Shown here: positions 17,468-25,666 of the stretch, piece after piece | How the letters are laid out: every line of letters begins with the position of its first letter | Numbering within the stretch: position 1 is the stretch's first letter | DNA from: Pseudoalteromonas peptidolytica | GTDB taxonomy: Bacteria > Pseudomonadota > Gammaproteobacteria > Enterobacterales > Alteromonadaceae | NCBI RefSeq assembly: GCF_012641745.1 | Contig: NZ_WEHZ01000002.1 | Span: forward strand, 1 to 64,000 | Reading direction: 5' to 3' | Length of the DNA stretch: 64,000 nucleotides | Position numbers and translations under genes: made by a program | Notes under the pieces: generated by a model | Databases searched by the model: none | The model's input: the letters and a program-made list of their open reading frames with translations, nothing else | What the model was told of the DNA's origin: nothing

Positions 17468-18013
17468 TTATTTCGATACTGGCTTTTCGTAATATACGAC
17501 TTCCATATCGCCTAAAATGTCAGTGTGTAGCCCTTTTTTGACAAAGCTCATCCCGAGCTTTTTCATTATATTGATAGAGCCTGTGTTGCCTTCATCAGCA
17601 ATCGCACTAAAGTGCGTAACATCAGGGTTTGCACTGACTAATTCAGACATGACTTGTTGCGCCGCTTCGGTTGCAAGTCCTTTTCCCCATGATATCTGTT
17701 TAAATCGCCAGCCAAGTTCTAAATCTCGATCATTTCTTTGTTCGCTAAAAAAATGAGCAGGGCGGACTAGAATCCAGCCGAGAAAGTGTTTATCTGGCAA
17801 CTCAAAACAGCCCCAAAGTCCCCATCCTTTAGACTCTTCGGTGAATGTACTTAAGCGTGGAATATAGACCGTTTTCACCTCTTCCAGTGAATTTGTTTTG
17901 CCACCTGTAATAAACTTCATCACCTCAGGGTCGCTATCAAGGTCGGCGAGCAGTTGGGCGTCTGCTGCGGTGAGCAAACGGTAATGTAGCCTTTTTGAAT
18001 CCTTTACTTGCAT
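17468..18013 (-). CDS. GNAT-family N-acetyltransferase (RimJ/RimL-like)
   Basis: 181-residue acetyltransferase of the Acetyltransf_3 type, related to RimJ/RimL and streptomycin-type small-molecule acetyltransferases. Visible signatures are the N-terminal RLHYRLLTAADAQLLADL, the central ELGWRFKQISWGKGLATEAAQ acetyl-CoA loop near residue 105, and EGNTGSINIMKKLGM. Substrate unknown. Convergent with the acyltransferase gene and divergent from tapT. Confidence 0.82.
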   Translation of the reverse strand: MQVKDSKRLHYRLLTAADAQLLADLDSDPEVMKFITGGKTNSLEEVKTVYIPRLSTFTEESKGWGLWGCFELPDKHFLGWILVRPAHFFSEQRNDRDLELGWRFKQISWGKGLATEAAQQVMSELVSANPDVTHFSAIADEGNTGSINIMKKLGMSFVKKGLHTDILGDMEVVYYEKPVSK

Positions 18014-18143
18014 CTATTTATACTCTCAATAAAACTTTAGCGTACAAGAGCTTACATCCTGAGTAAAGGTAGTGATTAAGTTTGCGTAGACGCAGGCGTA
18101 ACGCTTGACTAAAATACGCCGGCATTTTTTGATGGGGAACAGA

Positions 18144-18809
18144 GTGAACAATTCAGTATTAGCACTTAGACAGCAACAAATTGCTGCTGCACGACGAGAG
18201 TATAAAGCCAGAGGCTCCAAATTAGCGCGTTGTGAATGTTGCTTATTAGCGTCCACTTTGTGTATTTGCAATAAAGTACAAGTTGCTGAAGCAAACTGTG
18301 CAGTATGCTTGTTAATGTATCACAACGAAAGCTTTAAACCGTCCAATACCGGGCGTCTCATTGCTGATGTTATTCCTGATAATTATGCGTTTCGTTGGGA
18401 CAGAACAGAACCTGATGAAGGTTTATTGGCGCTACTTGCAGATCCACAATATGCGCCGATAGTCGTTTTTCCTGAACAAGGGGTAGAGCCTGAGCGGGTG
18501 ATCACGCAAATACATCGTACAGCCGATAAAAAACCATTGTTTATCTTTTTGGACGGAACATGGCGAGAAGCGAAAAAAATGTTTCGAAAAAGCCCTTACT
18601 TGGATAACCTGCCTGTGCTGTCAATCGCACCGGATAAGCTTTCAGATTATAAGCTTCGGGTGGCACCACATGAGCACCAGCTTGGAACGGCAGAAGTGGC
18701 TTGCGTATTGTTTGCTGAGTGTGGTGAGCAAGATGCAGCTGATAAATTAACTGCCCACTTTGTCGACTTCAGAGATGCTTACCTAAAAGGAAAGCGCAGC
18801 AAAATGTAG
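18144..18809 (+). CDS. tapT: tRNA-uridine aminocarboxypropyltransferase TapT (DTW domain)
   Basis: 221-residue DTW-domain protein matching E. coli YfiP/TapT (232 residues), which makes acp3U at position 47 of tRNAs using SAM. Shared blocks are the zinc-type RCECCLLASTLCIC near residue 30, KPSNTGRLIADVIPD, FLDGTWREAKKMFRKSPYL (the DTW-type motif) and GTAEVA. Start choice is uncertain: GTG 18144 has GGGGAA just upstream, while ATG 18132 and ATG 18105 are also in frame but lack a Shine-Dalgarno. Confidence 0.88.
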   Translation: MNNSVLALRQQQIAAARREYKARGSKLARCECCLLASTLCICNKVQVAEANCAVCLLMYHNESFKPSNTGRLIADVIPDNYAFRWDRTEPDEGLLALLADPQYAPIVVFPEQGVEPERVITQIHRTADKKPLFIFLDGTWREAKKMFRKSPYLDNLPVLSIAPDKLSDYKLRVAPHEHQLGTAEVACVLFAECGEQDAADKLTAHFVDFRDAYLKGKRSKM

Positions 18810-18835
18810 CCTAGGTATATTGTGAGCAATCACTA

Positions 18836-19044
18836 ATACCAATTTGACTTACTACTTGTTCAATCTGACGGAGTAAATCTGACGCTAACCGTGTTAAAAA
18901 TTTCTTATTTAGAACAACTAAATAGCAAAATTTTTGCTTTGCCTACAGGACGTAGGTACCTCGGCGTGAGCTGGACGCGGAAGCGGTGTTATCGACAAGA
19001 TTTTCTCGCCTCAAAACAGACCACTTAATTAAGAAAATAGGTAT
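18836..19044 (+). repeat. MITE-like palindrome-ended repeat, copy 1
   Basis: A 209-bp element with ends ATACCAATTT and (on the far side) a TAGGTAT variant of AAATTGGTAT. It is about 85% alike by eye to a 194-bp copy at 25473-25666 in the opposite orientation; the difference is mostly one roughly 15-bp indel. It carries no ORF. Terminal inverted repeats, non-coding content and dispersed copies suggest a MITE or a similar intergenic repeat. Confidence 0.8.
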
Positions 19045-19176
19045 TATTGCTAACTATTGATGTTATTCCGAATGATAGGCTGTAAATGGATACTTCATTT
19101 TGTGCAAATAATGCAATTGGTATAACGACGCTTTTGATTTACATAGCCTCAATAGCGGGTGAGTTTAGAGAGGGAG

Positions 19177-19810
19177 CAAAATAAGAAGAGCGCGACCCAT
19201 TGCTGAGCCGCGCTTACGGAATCTTCTAACTGCATCCTGCAAAGTTGAGTAGTTCAACGTCCTGAATCTTTCCTCTTCCATGGTATCGCTTAGTGTTCTC
19301 ATTTTGCGAATAAAGGCATCTAGCCCTGTGTCCTTGTTCCTTTTAAACGTCCGCTGTATTATCCTTCGCCGTCCAATTGCTAAGAACATCCATTTGTTCT
19401 CATTGTCCCTTGTTGCTACTTTCCAAAGCAGCAGTGCCAATAATCGCTTTATCTACTTAGGCACTTAGTAGCTTGAAGCTAGTATATCAAGCTAAGTGTT
19501 GCGTTTATAACTGCAACGATTGGTATCTCCTAAACCACTAGTTACGGGTACATCCTTTGTACCTTCCTTTTTCATCCTTAACCAACTGCGTATCCAACAC
19601 AGTAACGTTAACCTTTAACGTCTAGCTTCTCCCCTGAAGCGCTCCTCAGGTTCATCATGAACCTTATATTCCATTCCCATCTCTGTGCTTACTCCCTGTA
19701 AACACTATCCTCGCTCTACTTACCCTCTCATCCTTTAAGTGGGTGCGCCTCCTTTTGCATTTCCTACCCTGAGCGTATCCTGATGTCCCTTTATTTCTCT
19801 TCCTGAGATG
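19177..19810 (-). ncRNA. csrB: CsrB-like CsrA-sequestering small RNA (long)
   Basis: On the minus strand this stretch has 29 GGA motifs (counted by eye as TCC on the plus strand), about three times chance, many as AGGA or AGGGA as in CsrB/CsrC. Several sit in hairpin loops, for example GGTAC-AAAGGAT-GTACC near 19546-19562 and GAACA-AATGGA-TGTTC near 19383-19398. A consensus -10 (TATAAT) lies just upstream and a strong terminator lies at the end, giving about 633 nt, longer than E. coli CsrB (369 nt). It would titrate the translational regulator CsrA. The 91-codon ORF 19165-19440 runs through the terminator and is probably spurious. Two tandem RNAs, divided near the long hairpin at 19460-19500, are an alternative. 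Confidence 0.78.
19178..19214 (-). terminator. Strong Rho-independent terminator of the CsrB-like RNA
   Basis: On the minus strand GCGCGGCTCA and TGGGTCGCGC form a 10-bp stem (two G-U pairs) with a GCAA tetraloop, extended by an outer A-U pair, and are followed by CTTCTTATTTT. No other terminator-like structure is seen between this point and the promoter. Confidence 0.75.
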
Positions 19811-19816
19811 TTGTTA

Positions 19817-19868
19817 ATTATAAGCAAGCCAAAAAAAATCGCTGTAGTTAAAAGTAGACCTTTTACAA
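19817..19868 (-). promoter_or_regulatory. Promoter and possible GacA/UvrY box of the CsrB-like RNA
   Basis: Minus-strand TATAAT at 19817-19822 gives a start near 19809-19810. There is no good -35, as expected for an activator-dependent promoter. At about 19846-19868 lies a dyad TGTAAAAG ... CTTTTAAC, centred near -48, that loosely resembles the GacA/UvrY consensus (TGTAAG-N6-CTTACA) but with a different spacing. Confidence 0.5.
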
Positions 19869-20077
19869 GAGGGGTAAATATGAAAATTTATAACTTTATA
19901 AATTTCAATGGAATAGCTTTATTTTGGGTGTTATTTCAGCGTCTATTTACTCAATTTCTGGTAGTTAAGTAAGAAATATCTCACAGTTGATTTTCCACTT
20001 TTCTACAATGGATCACCAAGCCCTGATACAAGATTAAATATTCAGGGTGTAAAACGATATAATTACAGGTAGAATTA

Positions 20078-20096
20078 TTTGATAATAATTATTGTT
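20078..20096 (+). promoter_or_regulatory. Fur box-like site upstream of the iron transporter
   Basis: TTTGATAATAATTATTGTT is a partial match to the Fur consensus (GATAATGATAATCATTATC), ending about 17 bp before the start codon of the ferric-iron binding protein gene. Iron repression of the transporter operon is inferred. Confidence 0.6.
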
Positions 20097-20113
20097 TACT
20101 AAATGGAGTCTTT

Positions 20114-21118
20114 ATGAAAAAAGCACTGGTTACTTTACTGGCTGCGCTCACTTGCTTACCAGCAGTGGCGACAGAAGAGGTTAATATTTATTCGTTTAGA
20201 CAACCTTTTCTAATCCAACCAATTTTGGATGATTTTACAAAGCAAACTGGTATTAAAACTAATGTGGTTTTTGCAAAAAAAGGCTTGATAGAGCGAGTTA
20301 AGCGTGAAGGTAGACACAGTCGTGCTGACCTTGTACTTACATCAAACTTCAGCGCGCTAATCCAGTTAGAGGATGAGAACCTGACGCAAACAATTAGTAG
20401 CGACACGGTTGCAAAAAATATTCCGGCAAACTTTAGAGACCCTGAAGGGCAGTGGGTAGCATTAACTAAACGGGTACGTAATGTTTATTCATCTAAAGCT
20501 CGCACTGGCAAGTTAGATGCACTTACTTATGAGGCATTAGCAGACGAGCAGTATCGCGGCAAAATTTGTACACGCTCAGGTAAGCACCCTTATAACCTTG
20601 GTTTAGTTGCCTCTATGATTGCACATCACGGTGAAGCAAAAACTAAAGCATGGCTAGAAGGGGTTAAGGAAAATTTAGCGCGCAAGCCTCAAGGTAACGA
20701 TCGTGCGCAAGTGAAAGCGGTAAAAGAAGGGCTATGTGATTTAGCCATCGGAAACAGCTACTACTTCGGTAAAATGATGGAAGATGAAAAGCAAAAAGCC
20801 TGGGCTGATGCCGTTTATATCAACTTCCCAAATCAGAAAGATCGTGGTTCGCATATTAATGTTTCTGGTGTTGTCTTAACCAAGCACGCTAAAAATACTG
20901 AAAATGCCTTGAAACTCATTGAGTTTATGACCGACAATAAGGCGCAGAATATGTATGCGTCGATGAATATGGAATATCCAGTGAAACCTGGCGTCGAGTT
21001 ATCTAAACTAGTGGCATCATGGGGCGAATTTAAGGAAGATAGCCTACCATTGTCAGAGATCAGTAAATACCGTCCATTAGCGCTTAAGTTAATTGATGAG
21101 GTAAAATTTGACCTTTAA
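20114..21118 (+). CDS. fbpA: Ferric iron ABC transporter, periplasmic binding protein (FbpA/FutA type)
   Basis: Periplasmic Fe(III)-binding protein of 334 residues with a signal peptide MKKALVTLLAALTCLPAVAT cleaved after about residue 19. The mature start EEVNIYSFRQ and the block GNSYYFGKMM with a tandem tyrosine pair near residues 214-215 are typical of FbpA/FutA/HitA, where tyrosines ligate the iron. It delivers Fe3+ to the permease and ATPase encoded just downstream; its stop and the permease start overlap (TAATG). A Fur-like site precedes it. The gene symbol is by family. Confidence 0.9.
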   Translation: MKKALVTLLAALTCLPAVATEEVNIYSFRQPFLIQPILDDFTKQTGIKTNVVFAKKGLIERVKREGRHSRADLVLTSNFSALIQLEDENLTQTISSDTVAKNIPANFRDPEGQWVALTKRVRNVYSSKARTGKLDALTYEALADEQYRGKICTRSGKHPYNLGLVASMIAHHGEAKTKAWLEGVKENLARKPQGNDRAQVKAVKEGLCDLAIGNSYYFGKMMEDEKQKAWADAVYINFPNQKDRGSHINVSGVVLTKHAKNTENALKLIEFMTDNKAQNMYASMNMEYPVKPGVELSKLVASWGEFKEDSLPLSEISKYRPLALKLIDEVKFDL

Positions 21119-22749
21119 TGCAGTTATCATTGTCACTGTCTAAATGGCAGACGTTTGCGTGGCTGATAGGGCTTAGCTTATCAGTCCCGCTTTTATTTTT
21201 GATCGTTGAGTCGTTTCAACCAGACTCTGAAGTATTTGCTCACCTTTGGGATACTGTCCTATGGGATTACGTCAGCAATACCATTTGGCTTATTGTTGGT
21301 GTTTGTCTTGTCTGCGCGTTAATAGCTTTGCCTCTAGGTTGGTTAACCGCGTATTGTGAATTTCCTGGGCGGCGTTTTTTTGAGTGGTCGTTGATGTTAC
21401 CACTGGCGATGCCAACTTACCTTATTGCATACGTCTATACGGATCTACTTGATTATGCTGGGCCTGTACAAATTGCGCTAAGAGAGTGGTTTGGGTGGCA
21501 ATCACCTGATGACTATTGGTTTTTCGATATTCGCACTTTGCCCGGTGCTATCGTGATGATAGCTTTGGTACTATATCCATATTTATTTTTGATCTTCAGG
21601 ACCGCACTGAGAGAGCAATCTTTCAAGCTTGTGCAAGCTAGTCAGCTTATGGGTAAATCACCTTCTCAAAGCTTTTTTAAGGTCAGTTTACCCTTATCTC
21701 GTGGTGCCATTGTTGCTGGTTTAGCGTTGATCTCAATGGAAAGTATGGCAGACTTCGCTACCGTTCACTATTTTGCTGTAAGCACGCTAACTACCGCGGT
21801 ATACGATACTTGGCTTGGGTATTATTCTCTTACTGCTGCCGCAAAAATATCTGGCATTATGCTGTTGTTTTTATTTCTGGCGTTAACATTAGAGCGGTTG
21901 AGCCGGCCAACACAAGTAGTACATGAGCGCCAATCAAGTGTAAACAGCACCACGCTATATCACCTGAAAGGCACGCAGGCATGGTTGGCCAGCGGGTTTT
22001 GTTGGCTGATTCTTGCCGTAGCATTCATTGTACCAACATGGGTACTGGTCGATTATGCTATTAACTACTTTGAGCAAGCATGGAACGATAGTTTTTTCTT
22101 GTACGCGTGGCAAAGTCTAAAAATTGCATTTTGGGTGAGTGTAGTCTTGATTATCATGAGTATGTTGGTGGTATTTAACCAGCGTGTCAGTCATGGTAAG
22201 CGTGTTGCTGTGCCGGGTAAATTAGCGAGTACTGGCTACGCACTTCCAGGAACTGTGTTGGCAATCGCAGTGTTGATCCCGCTAACCTTACTAGATGATA
22301 AGCTAAACACATGGTTTGAAGGCACTCAATTTGAGCCTGGGTTATTGTTTAGTGGAACTATCTTTGCCTTAGTTTTTGCATATGTAGTGAGGTTTTATGC
22401 CATAGCTCAAGGAGCGGTAGAGTCAAGTTATCAACGGATCAGCCCAAGTCTAGATATGGCAAGCTTTTCTTTAGGACGCAATCGACTCAGCACGATGTTA
22501 TCGATTCATTTGCCTTTATTACGTCGTGGTATTTTAACCGCTGCACTGTTGGTGTTTATTGAATGTATGAAAGAGCTACCCGCAGCGTTGTTATTGCGAC
22601 CCTTTAATTATGAGACATTAGCCACTCATGTTTTTCAATATGTCAGTGATGAGCAGCTAGAATTAGCCTCTGTGTCGGCGTTATTTATTGTTTTAGTTGG
22701 TTTAATTCCGCTTTATGTCGTAAACCGTTCAATGGAGCAGCGAAGTTAA
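21118..22749 (+). CDS. fbpB: Ferric iron ABC transporter, permease (FbpB type)
   Basis: 543-residue inner-membrane permease made of two fused BPD_transp_1 halves with about 12 spans, the usual build for FbpB/HitB/SfuB. Each half carries an EAA loop facing the ATPase: QASQLMGKSPSQSFFKVSLPLSRG near residue 180 and DMASFSLGRNRLSTMLSIHLPLLRRG near 450. It overlaps both neighbours by one base (TAATG at each junction), so the three genes are translated from one message. Confidence 0.93.
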   Translation: MQLSLSLSKWQTFAWLIGLSLSVPLLFLIVESFQPDSEVFAHLWDTVLWDYVSNTIWLIVGVCLVCALIALPLGWLTAYCEFPGRRFFEWSLMLPLAMPTYLIAYVYTDLLDYAGPVQIALREWFGWQSPDDYWFFDIRTLPGAIVMIALVLYPYLFLIFRTALREQSFKLVQASQLMGKSPSQSFFKVSLPLSRGAIVAGLALISMESMADFATVHYFAVSTLTTAVYDTWLGYYSLTAAAKISGIMLLFLFLALTLERLSRPTQVVHERQSSVNSTTLYHLKGTQAWLASGFCWLILAVAFIVPTWVLVDYAINYFEQAWNDSFFLYAWQSLKIAFWVSVVLIIMSMLVVFNQRVSHGKRVAVPGKLASTGYALPGTVLAIAVLIPLTLLDDKLNTWFEGTQFEPGLLFSGTIFALVFAYVVRFYAIAQGAVESSYQRISPSLDMASFSLGRNRLSTMLSIHLPLLRRGILTAALLVFIECMKELPAALLLRPFNYETLATHVFQYVSDEQLELASVSALFIVLVGLIPLYVVNRSMEQRS

Positions 22750-23780
22750 TGCATAGCTTAGTGCTAGAAAATCTTTCTTATCGCTATGACGGCGAAGCCG
22801 TAGTGAATAACTTAACTCTAAATGTAGAGCAAAATGAGATCGTATGTTTGCTCGGTGCTAGCGGTTGCGGAAAAACCACGACACTTAAAGTGATTGCTGG
22901 CTTGATAGAGCCATTTCAGGGTAGCGTCAGTATTTTGGGTAAAGCCATGAATGGTGCGAGCGGATTTATCCCACCACAAAAGCGTAATATTGGGATGATG
23001 TTTCAAGATTACGCGCTATTTCCGCACTTGACTGTGGCACAAAATGTGGCGTTTGGTTTAACTATCAAAGATAAATCGGCGCGTGAAAGCAGAGTCGCTG
23101 AAATGCTCAACTTGGTGCAGCTTCAAGGCTATGCAGCACGCTTCCCTCATGAGCTTTCTGGTGGTCAGCAACAACGAGTTGCGATTGCTCGTGCACTGGC
23201 ATACAAGCCTAATTTGCTATTACTTGATGAGCCATTTTCAAATATTGATGCGCAGGTACGTTTTCAATTAATTAATGATATTCGTCGTATCATTAAAGAT
23301 CAGCAAGTTTCTGCTATTTTTGTGAGCCACTCAAAGGAAGAGGCGTTTGCTTTTGCCGATCGCCTTGCCATTATGGACAAAGGAAAGATTGCCCAAGTTG
23401 GTGATCCAAAAACACTATTTCAACGTCCCAAAAGTAAAATGGTTGCTGAATTTTTAGGCCAAGGGATCTACATTCCTGCACAAAGGGTCAATGGTGCTTC
23501 CGTCGAAACGAAATTTGGTGCTGTACACTCTTTGGTTGAACTTGGGAATATGGATGCAAAAGGTGAAGTGTATCTACGACCGCAGCATATTACTCTAGAA
23601 AATTGCGCCCAAGGCAGTGTTAAGATCCTTAATCAACGTTTTATGGGAACAGAGTATATTTATCGCGTGACCGTAGAGGGTCAAGAGCTTGAGGTATCTC
23701 ACCCTGCACATGAGCCTCTTGACTTAACTAAACCAATCTCTTTAAAAATTAAGGCACATGCTGTAAATTTCTTTTCTTAA
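22749..23780 (+). CDS. fbpC: Ferric iron ABC transporter, ATPase (FbpC type)
   Basis: 343-residue ABC ATPase. Walker A GASGCGKTTTLK near residue 36, Q-loop MMFQDYALFPHLT, signature LSGGQQQRVAIARAL near 135, Walker B LLLLDEPFSNID and H-loop SHSKEEAFAFAD. The C-terminal 100 residues form the TOBE-like regulatory part (YLRPQHITL). It powers iron uptake together with the two upstream genes. The DyP-like gene follows after 29 bp. Confidence 0.93.
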   Translation: MHSLVLENLSYRYDGEAVVNNLTLNVEQNEIVCLLGASGCGKTTTLKVIAGLIEPFQGSVSILGKAMNGASGFIPPQKRNIGMMFQDYALFPHLTVAQNVAFGLTIKDKSARESRVAEMLNLVQLQGYAARFPHELSGGQQQRVAIARALAYKPNLLLLDEPFSNIDAQVRFQLINDIRRIIKDQQVSAIFVSHSKEEAFAFADRLAIMDKGKIAQVGDPKTLFQRPKSKMVAEFLGQGIYIPAQRVNGASVETKFGAVHSLVELGNMDAKGEVYLRPQHITLENCAQGSVKILNQRFMGTEYIYRVTVEGQELEVSHPAHEPLDLTKPISLKIKAHAVNFFS

Positions 23781-23809
23781 TAGTAGATGAATAAAGCAGG
23801 GAGTAGAGC

Positions 23810-24724
23810 ATGGCGCTTGCCCAATCTGGTGTGTGTGCTGAAGCTAATTTGCACGGCTTACATTTGTTCTTCAATGTGCTTGAAGGGCAAGATGAAGCGT
23901 TACGAGCGGCGCTTGGTAATTGCGGGCGTCTACAAGAAGAATTAGAAGACCGCTTTTCTGAGTCCATGTTGTCGAGTTTTGTGGCTATTGGTGCACAGTA
24001 TTGGCCGCATATCTATCCCGAATTTATTCCTAAAGAGCTAAAAAGCTTTCCGCACATTATTGATGCGGAGCATACCGTACATACTCAACCTTTCGACTTA
24101 CTCTATGTGATCCGCTCTGATCGCGAAGATGTTAATCATATCTTTGCCCAAAGTGTATTGCATATGCTCAATGGTTTAGTCGAGATGGTGGCACACGTCC
24201 GTGCTTTTCGTTTTCTGGATGGGCGTGATTTTAACGGTTTTATTTACGGCGCCAATAATCCCAGAGGGCGTAGCAAGCGTGAAGTGGCTTTGGTGCATAA
24301 CCCAAATGCAGCTGATCACCTAGGAAGTTATATTCATGTAAAGCGGGTGAAGTTTGACCTAATGCGTTGGCAGAGTTTATCACTCAGTGAACAAGAGCAT
24401 TTAATGGGTCGCACACGGTTAGACAATGACTTGATAGTCGATTGTGAGCTCCCGAACCACGCAACTTTAACCGAATTAAAAGATGAAAATGGTCATGCGC
24501 TAATACTGGAGCAAAGTATGCCATTTGGCGATGTATTTGAACAAGGAAGCTTGTATTTAAGCTGTAGCGCCAAAGGTGATGCGTTTGAGCAGGTGTTAAA
24601 AAATAGGCTGGGAGTAGCAGAGAATTATGATCCGATATTAGATTATTCCAGCGCAGATATGGGGTCTGCTTTTTTTGCACCATCCTTAGAGTTTTTGTCA
24701 GTGATGGCAAAAATGCCGGAGTGA
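23810..24724 (+). CDS. DyP-type peroxidase-family protein lacking distal catalytic residues
   Basis: 304-residue protein that aligns well to YfeX/EfeB-like DyP peroxidases, but the GxxDG motif (GFVDGTENP in YfeX) reads GFIYGANNP, putting Tyr146 at the catalytic Asp, and the distal Arg of IVRANMPYG is Glu234 in ILEQSMPFG. The likely proximal heme His217 (PNHATL) is kept, as is the C-terminal DPILDYSSADMGSAFFAPS block. So heme binding is plausible but ordinary peroxide chemistry is unlikely. It follows the iron transporter by 29 bp and may be in the same operon; a role in heme or iron handling is inference. Confidence 0.85.
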   Translation: MALAQSGVCAEANLHGLHLFFNVLEGQDEALRAALGNCGRLQEELEDRFSESMLSSFVAIGAQYWPHIYPEFIPKELKSFPHIIDAEHTVHTQPFDLLYVIRSDREDVNHIFAQSVLHMLNGLVEMVAHVRAFRFLDGRDFNGFIYGANNPRGRSKREVALVHNPNAADHLGSYIHVKRVKFDLMRWQSLSLSEQEHLMGRTRLDNDLIVDCELPNHATLTELKDENGHALILEQSMPFGDVFEQGSLYLSCSAKGDAFEQVLKNRLGVAENYDPILDYSSADMGSAFFAPSLEFLSVMAKMPE

Positions 24725-24749
24725 GTCGCAAGTTGATCTGAATACTATT

Positions 24750-24775
24750 TTGACCGAGCGGTCTTCTTATTTTGG
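24750..24775 (+). terminator. Possible terminator after the DyP-like gene
   Basis: Short stem GACC/GGTC with loop GAGC followed by TTCTTATTTT, shortly after the stop codon of the DyP-like gene. Weak but well placed. The rest of 24775-25007 is AT-rich and shows no gene. Confidence 0.45.
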
Positions 24776-25007
24776 AATTAGACAGAAAGTAATATAAAGC
24801 AAGCATTGAGGCGACGGCCTGGTCTTTCCTTTATCCAATCCAAATAGTTGTAAACTTACTTGTTACAAATTAACCAAAATGGTAATTTTATGTAATAAAT
24901 AATTCCTTTATTTATTTTTTTTGGAATTGTAATTGCTTAGTAATGCAGCTATCAACATGATTTACCCTCTTAAGCAAGTTGGTATCACTTTAATAATGGA
25001 TAAAATA

Positions 25008-25409
25008 ATGAGAATAAAAACCTTCTGCCTGACTACACTGTGTCTTTTTTCATTGTCGGTTAGTGCTGCAAATGACGTATATGGGACTGTTGATCAACTG
25101 ATCACAAGGTCGGGTGCTAATGGCGACCACGCAGTTTACTTTAGAATTGAAGTAATGAAAGAGTACTCTAATTTTGAAACTTGTATTGCCAATGGTGATG
25201 AGCTTACATGGCAATTAGACCTTTCTTCACCTGTCGCGCAATATCAATTTGATATTCTGAAAAAATCATATTCGGAGCGTTTGCCTGTTAGGATCATCGG
25301 ACATGAGGATGTTTGCGCTAATGGTGAAGCTCAATCCGATAAAATATTTGAGCTCAGTCCTTGGTCATGGAGTGAATACTCAATGAAAAAAGTCGCAGCG
25401 CCTAAATAA
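25008..25409 (+). CDS. Small secreted protein of unknown function
   Basis: 133 residues when read from ATG 25008, which places a clean signal peptide (MRIKTFCLTTLCLFSLSVSA) at the N terminus; the longer frame from 24933 would bury it. The mature domain is mixed, with two cysteines (about residues 56 and 105) that could form a disulfide and a C-terminal PWSWSEYSM. I do not recognise the family. It stands alone between the DyP-like gene and repeat copy 2. Confidence 0.65.
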   Translation: MRIKTFCLTTLCLFSLSVSAANDVYGTVDQLITRSGANGDHAVYFRIEVMKEYSNFETCIANGDELTWQLDLSSPVAQYQFDILKKSYSERLPVRIIGHEDVCANGEAQSDKIFELSPWSWSEYSMKKVAAPK

Positions 25410-25472
25410 TTTGAACCTTGAATAATTAATGCCTTCCTAGCAGCGAGTTTTAGCGCGAATTGCGCCGAGCTG

Positions 25473-25666
25473 ATACCAATTTTCTTAATTAAGTGGTCTA
25501 TTTTGAGGCGAGAAAATCTTGTCGATAACCCCGCTACCGCGTCCTCTACCTCCGTGTAGGCAAGGCAAAAATTTTGCTATTTAGTTGTTCTAAATAAGAA
25601 ATTTTTAACGCGGTTAGCGTCAGGTTTTCGCCTTCAAATTGAGCAAGTATTAAGTCAAATTGGTAT
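25473..25666 (-). repeat. MITE-like palindrome-ended repeat, copy 2 (inverted)
   Basis: A 194-bp copy of the element at 18836-19044, in the opposite orientation and with cleaner ends (ATACCAATTT and AAATTGGTAT). Its last base is the first base of the giant ATPase stop codon on the opposite strand, so the element abuts that gene exactly. Confidence 0.82.

Noticed and set aside
19165..19440. 91-residue minus-strand ORF as a gene
   Set aside because: It lies inside the GGA-rich RNA, its end overlaps the strong terminator hairpin, and the protein resembles nothing I know.
24384..24806. 140-residue minus-strand ORF
   Set aside because: Antisense to the DyP-like gene, which has clear family motifs; no ribosome site or domain was seen.
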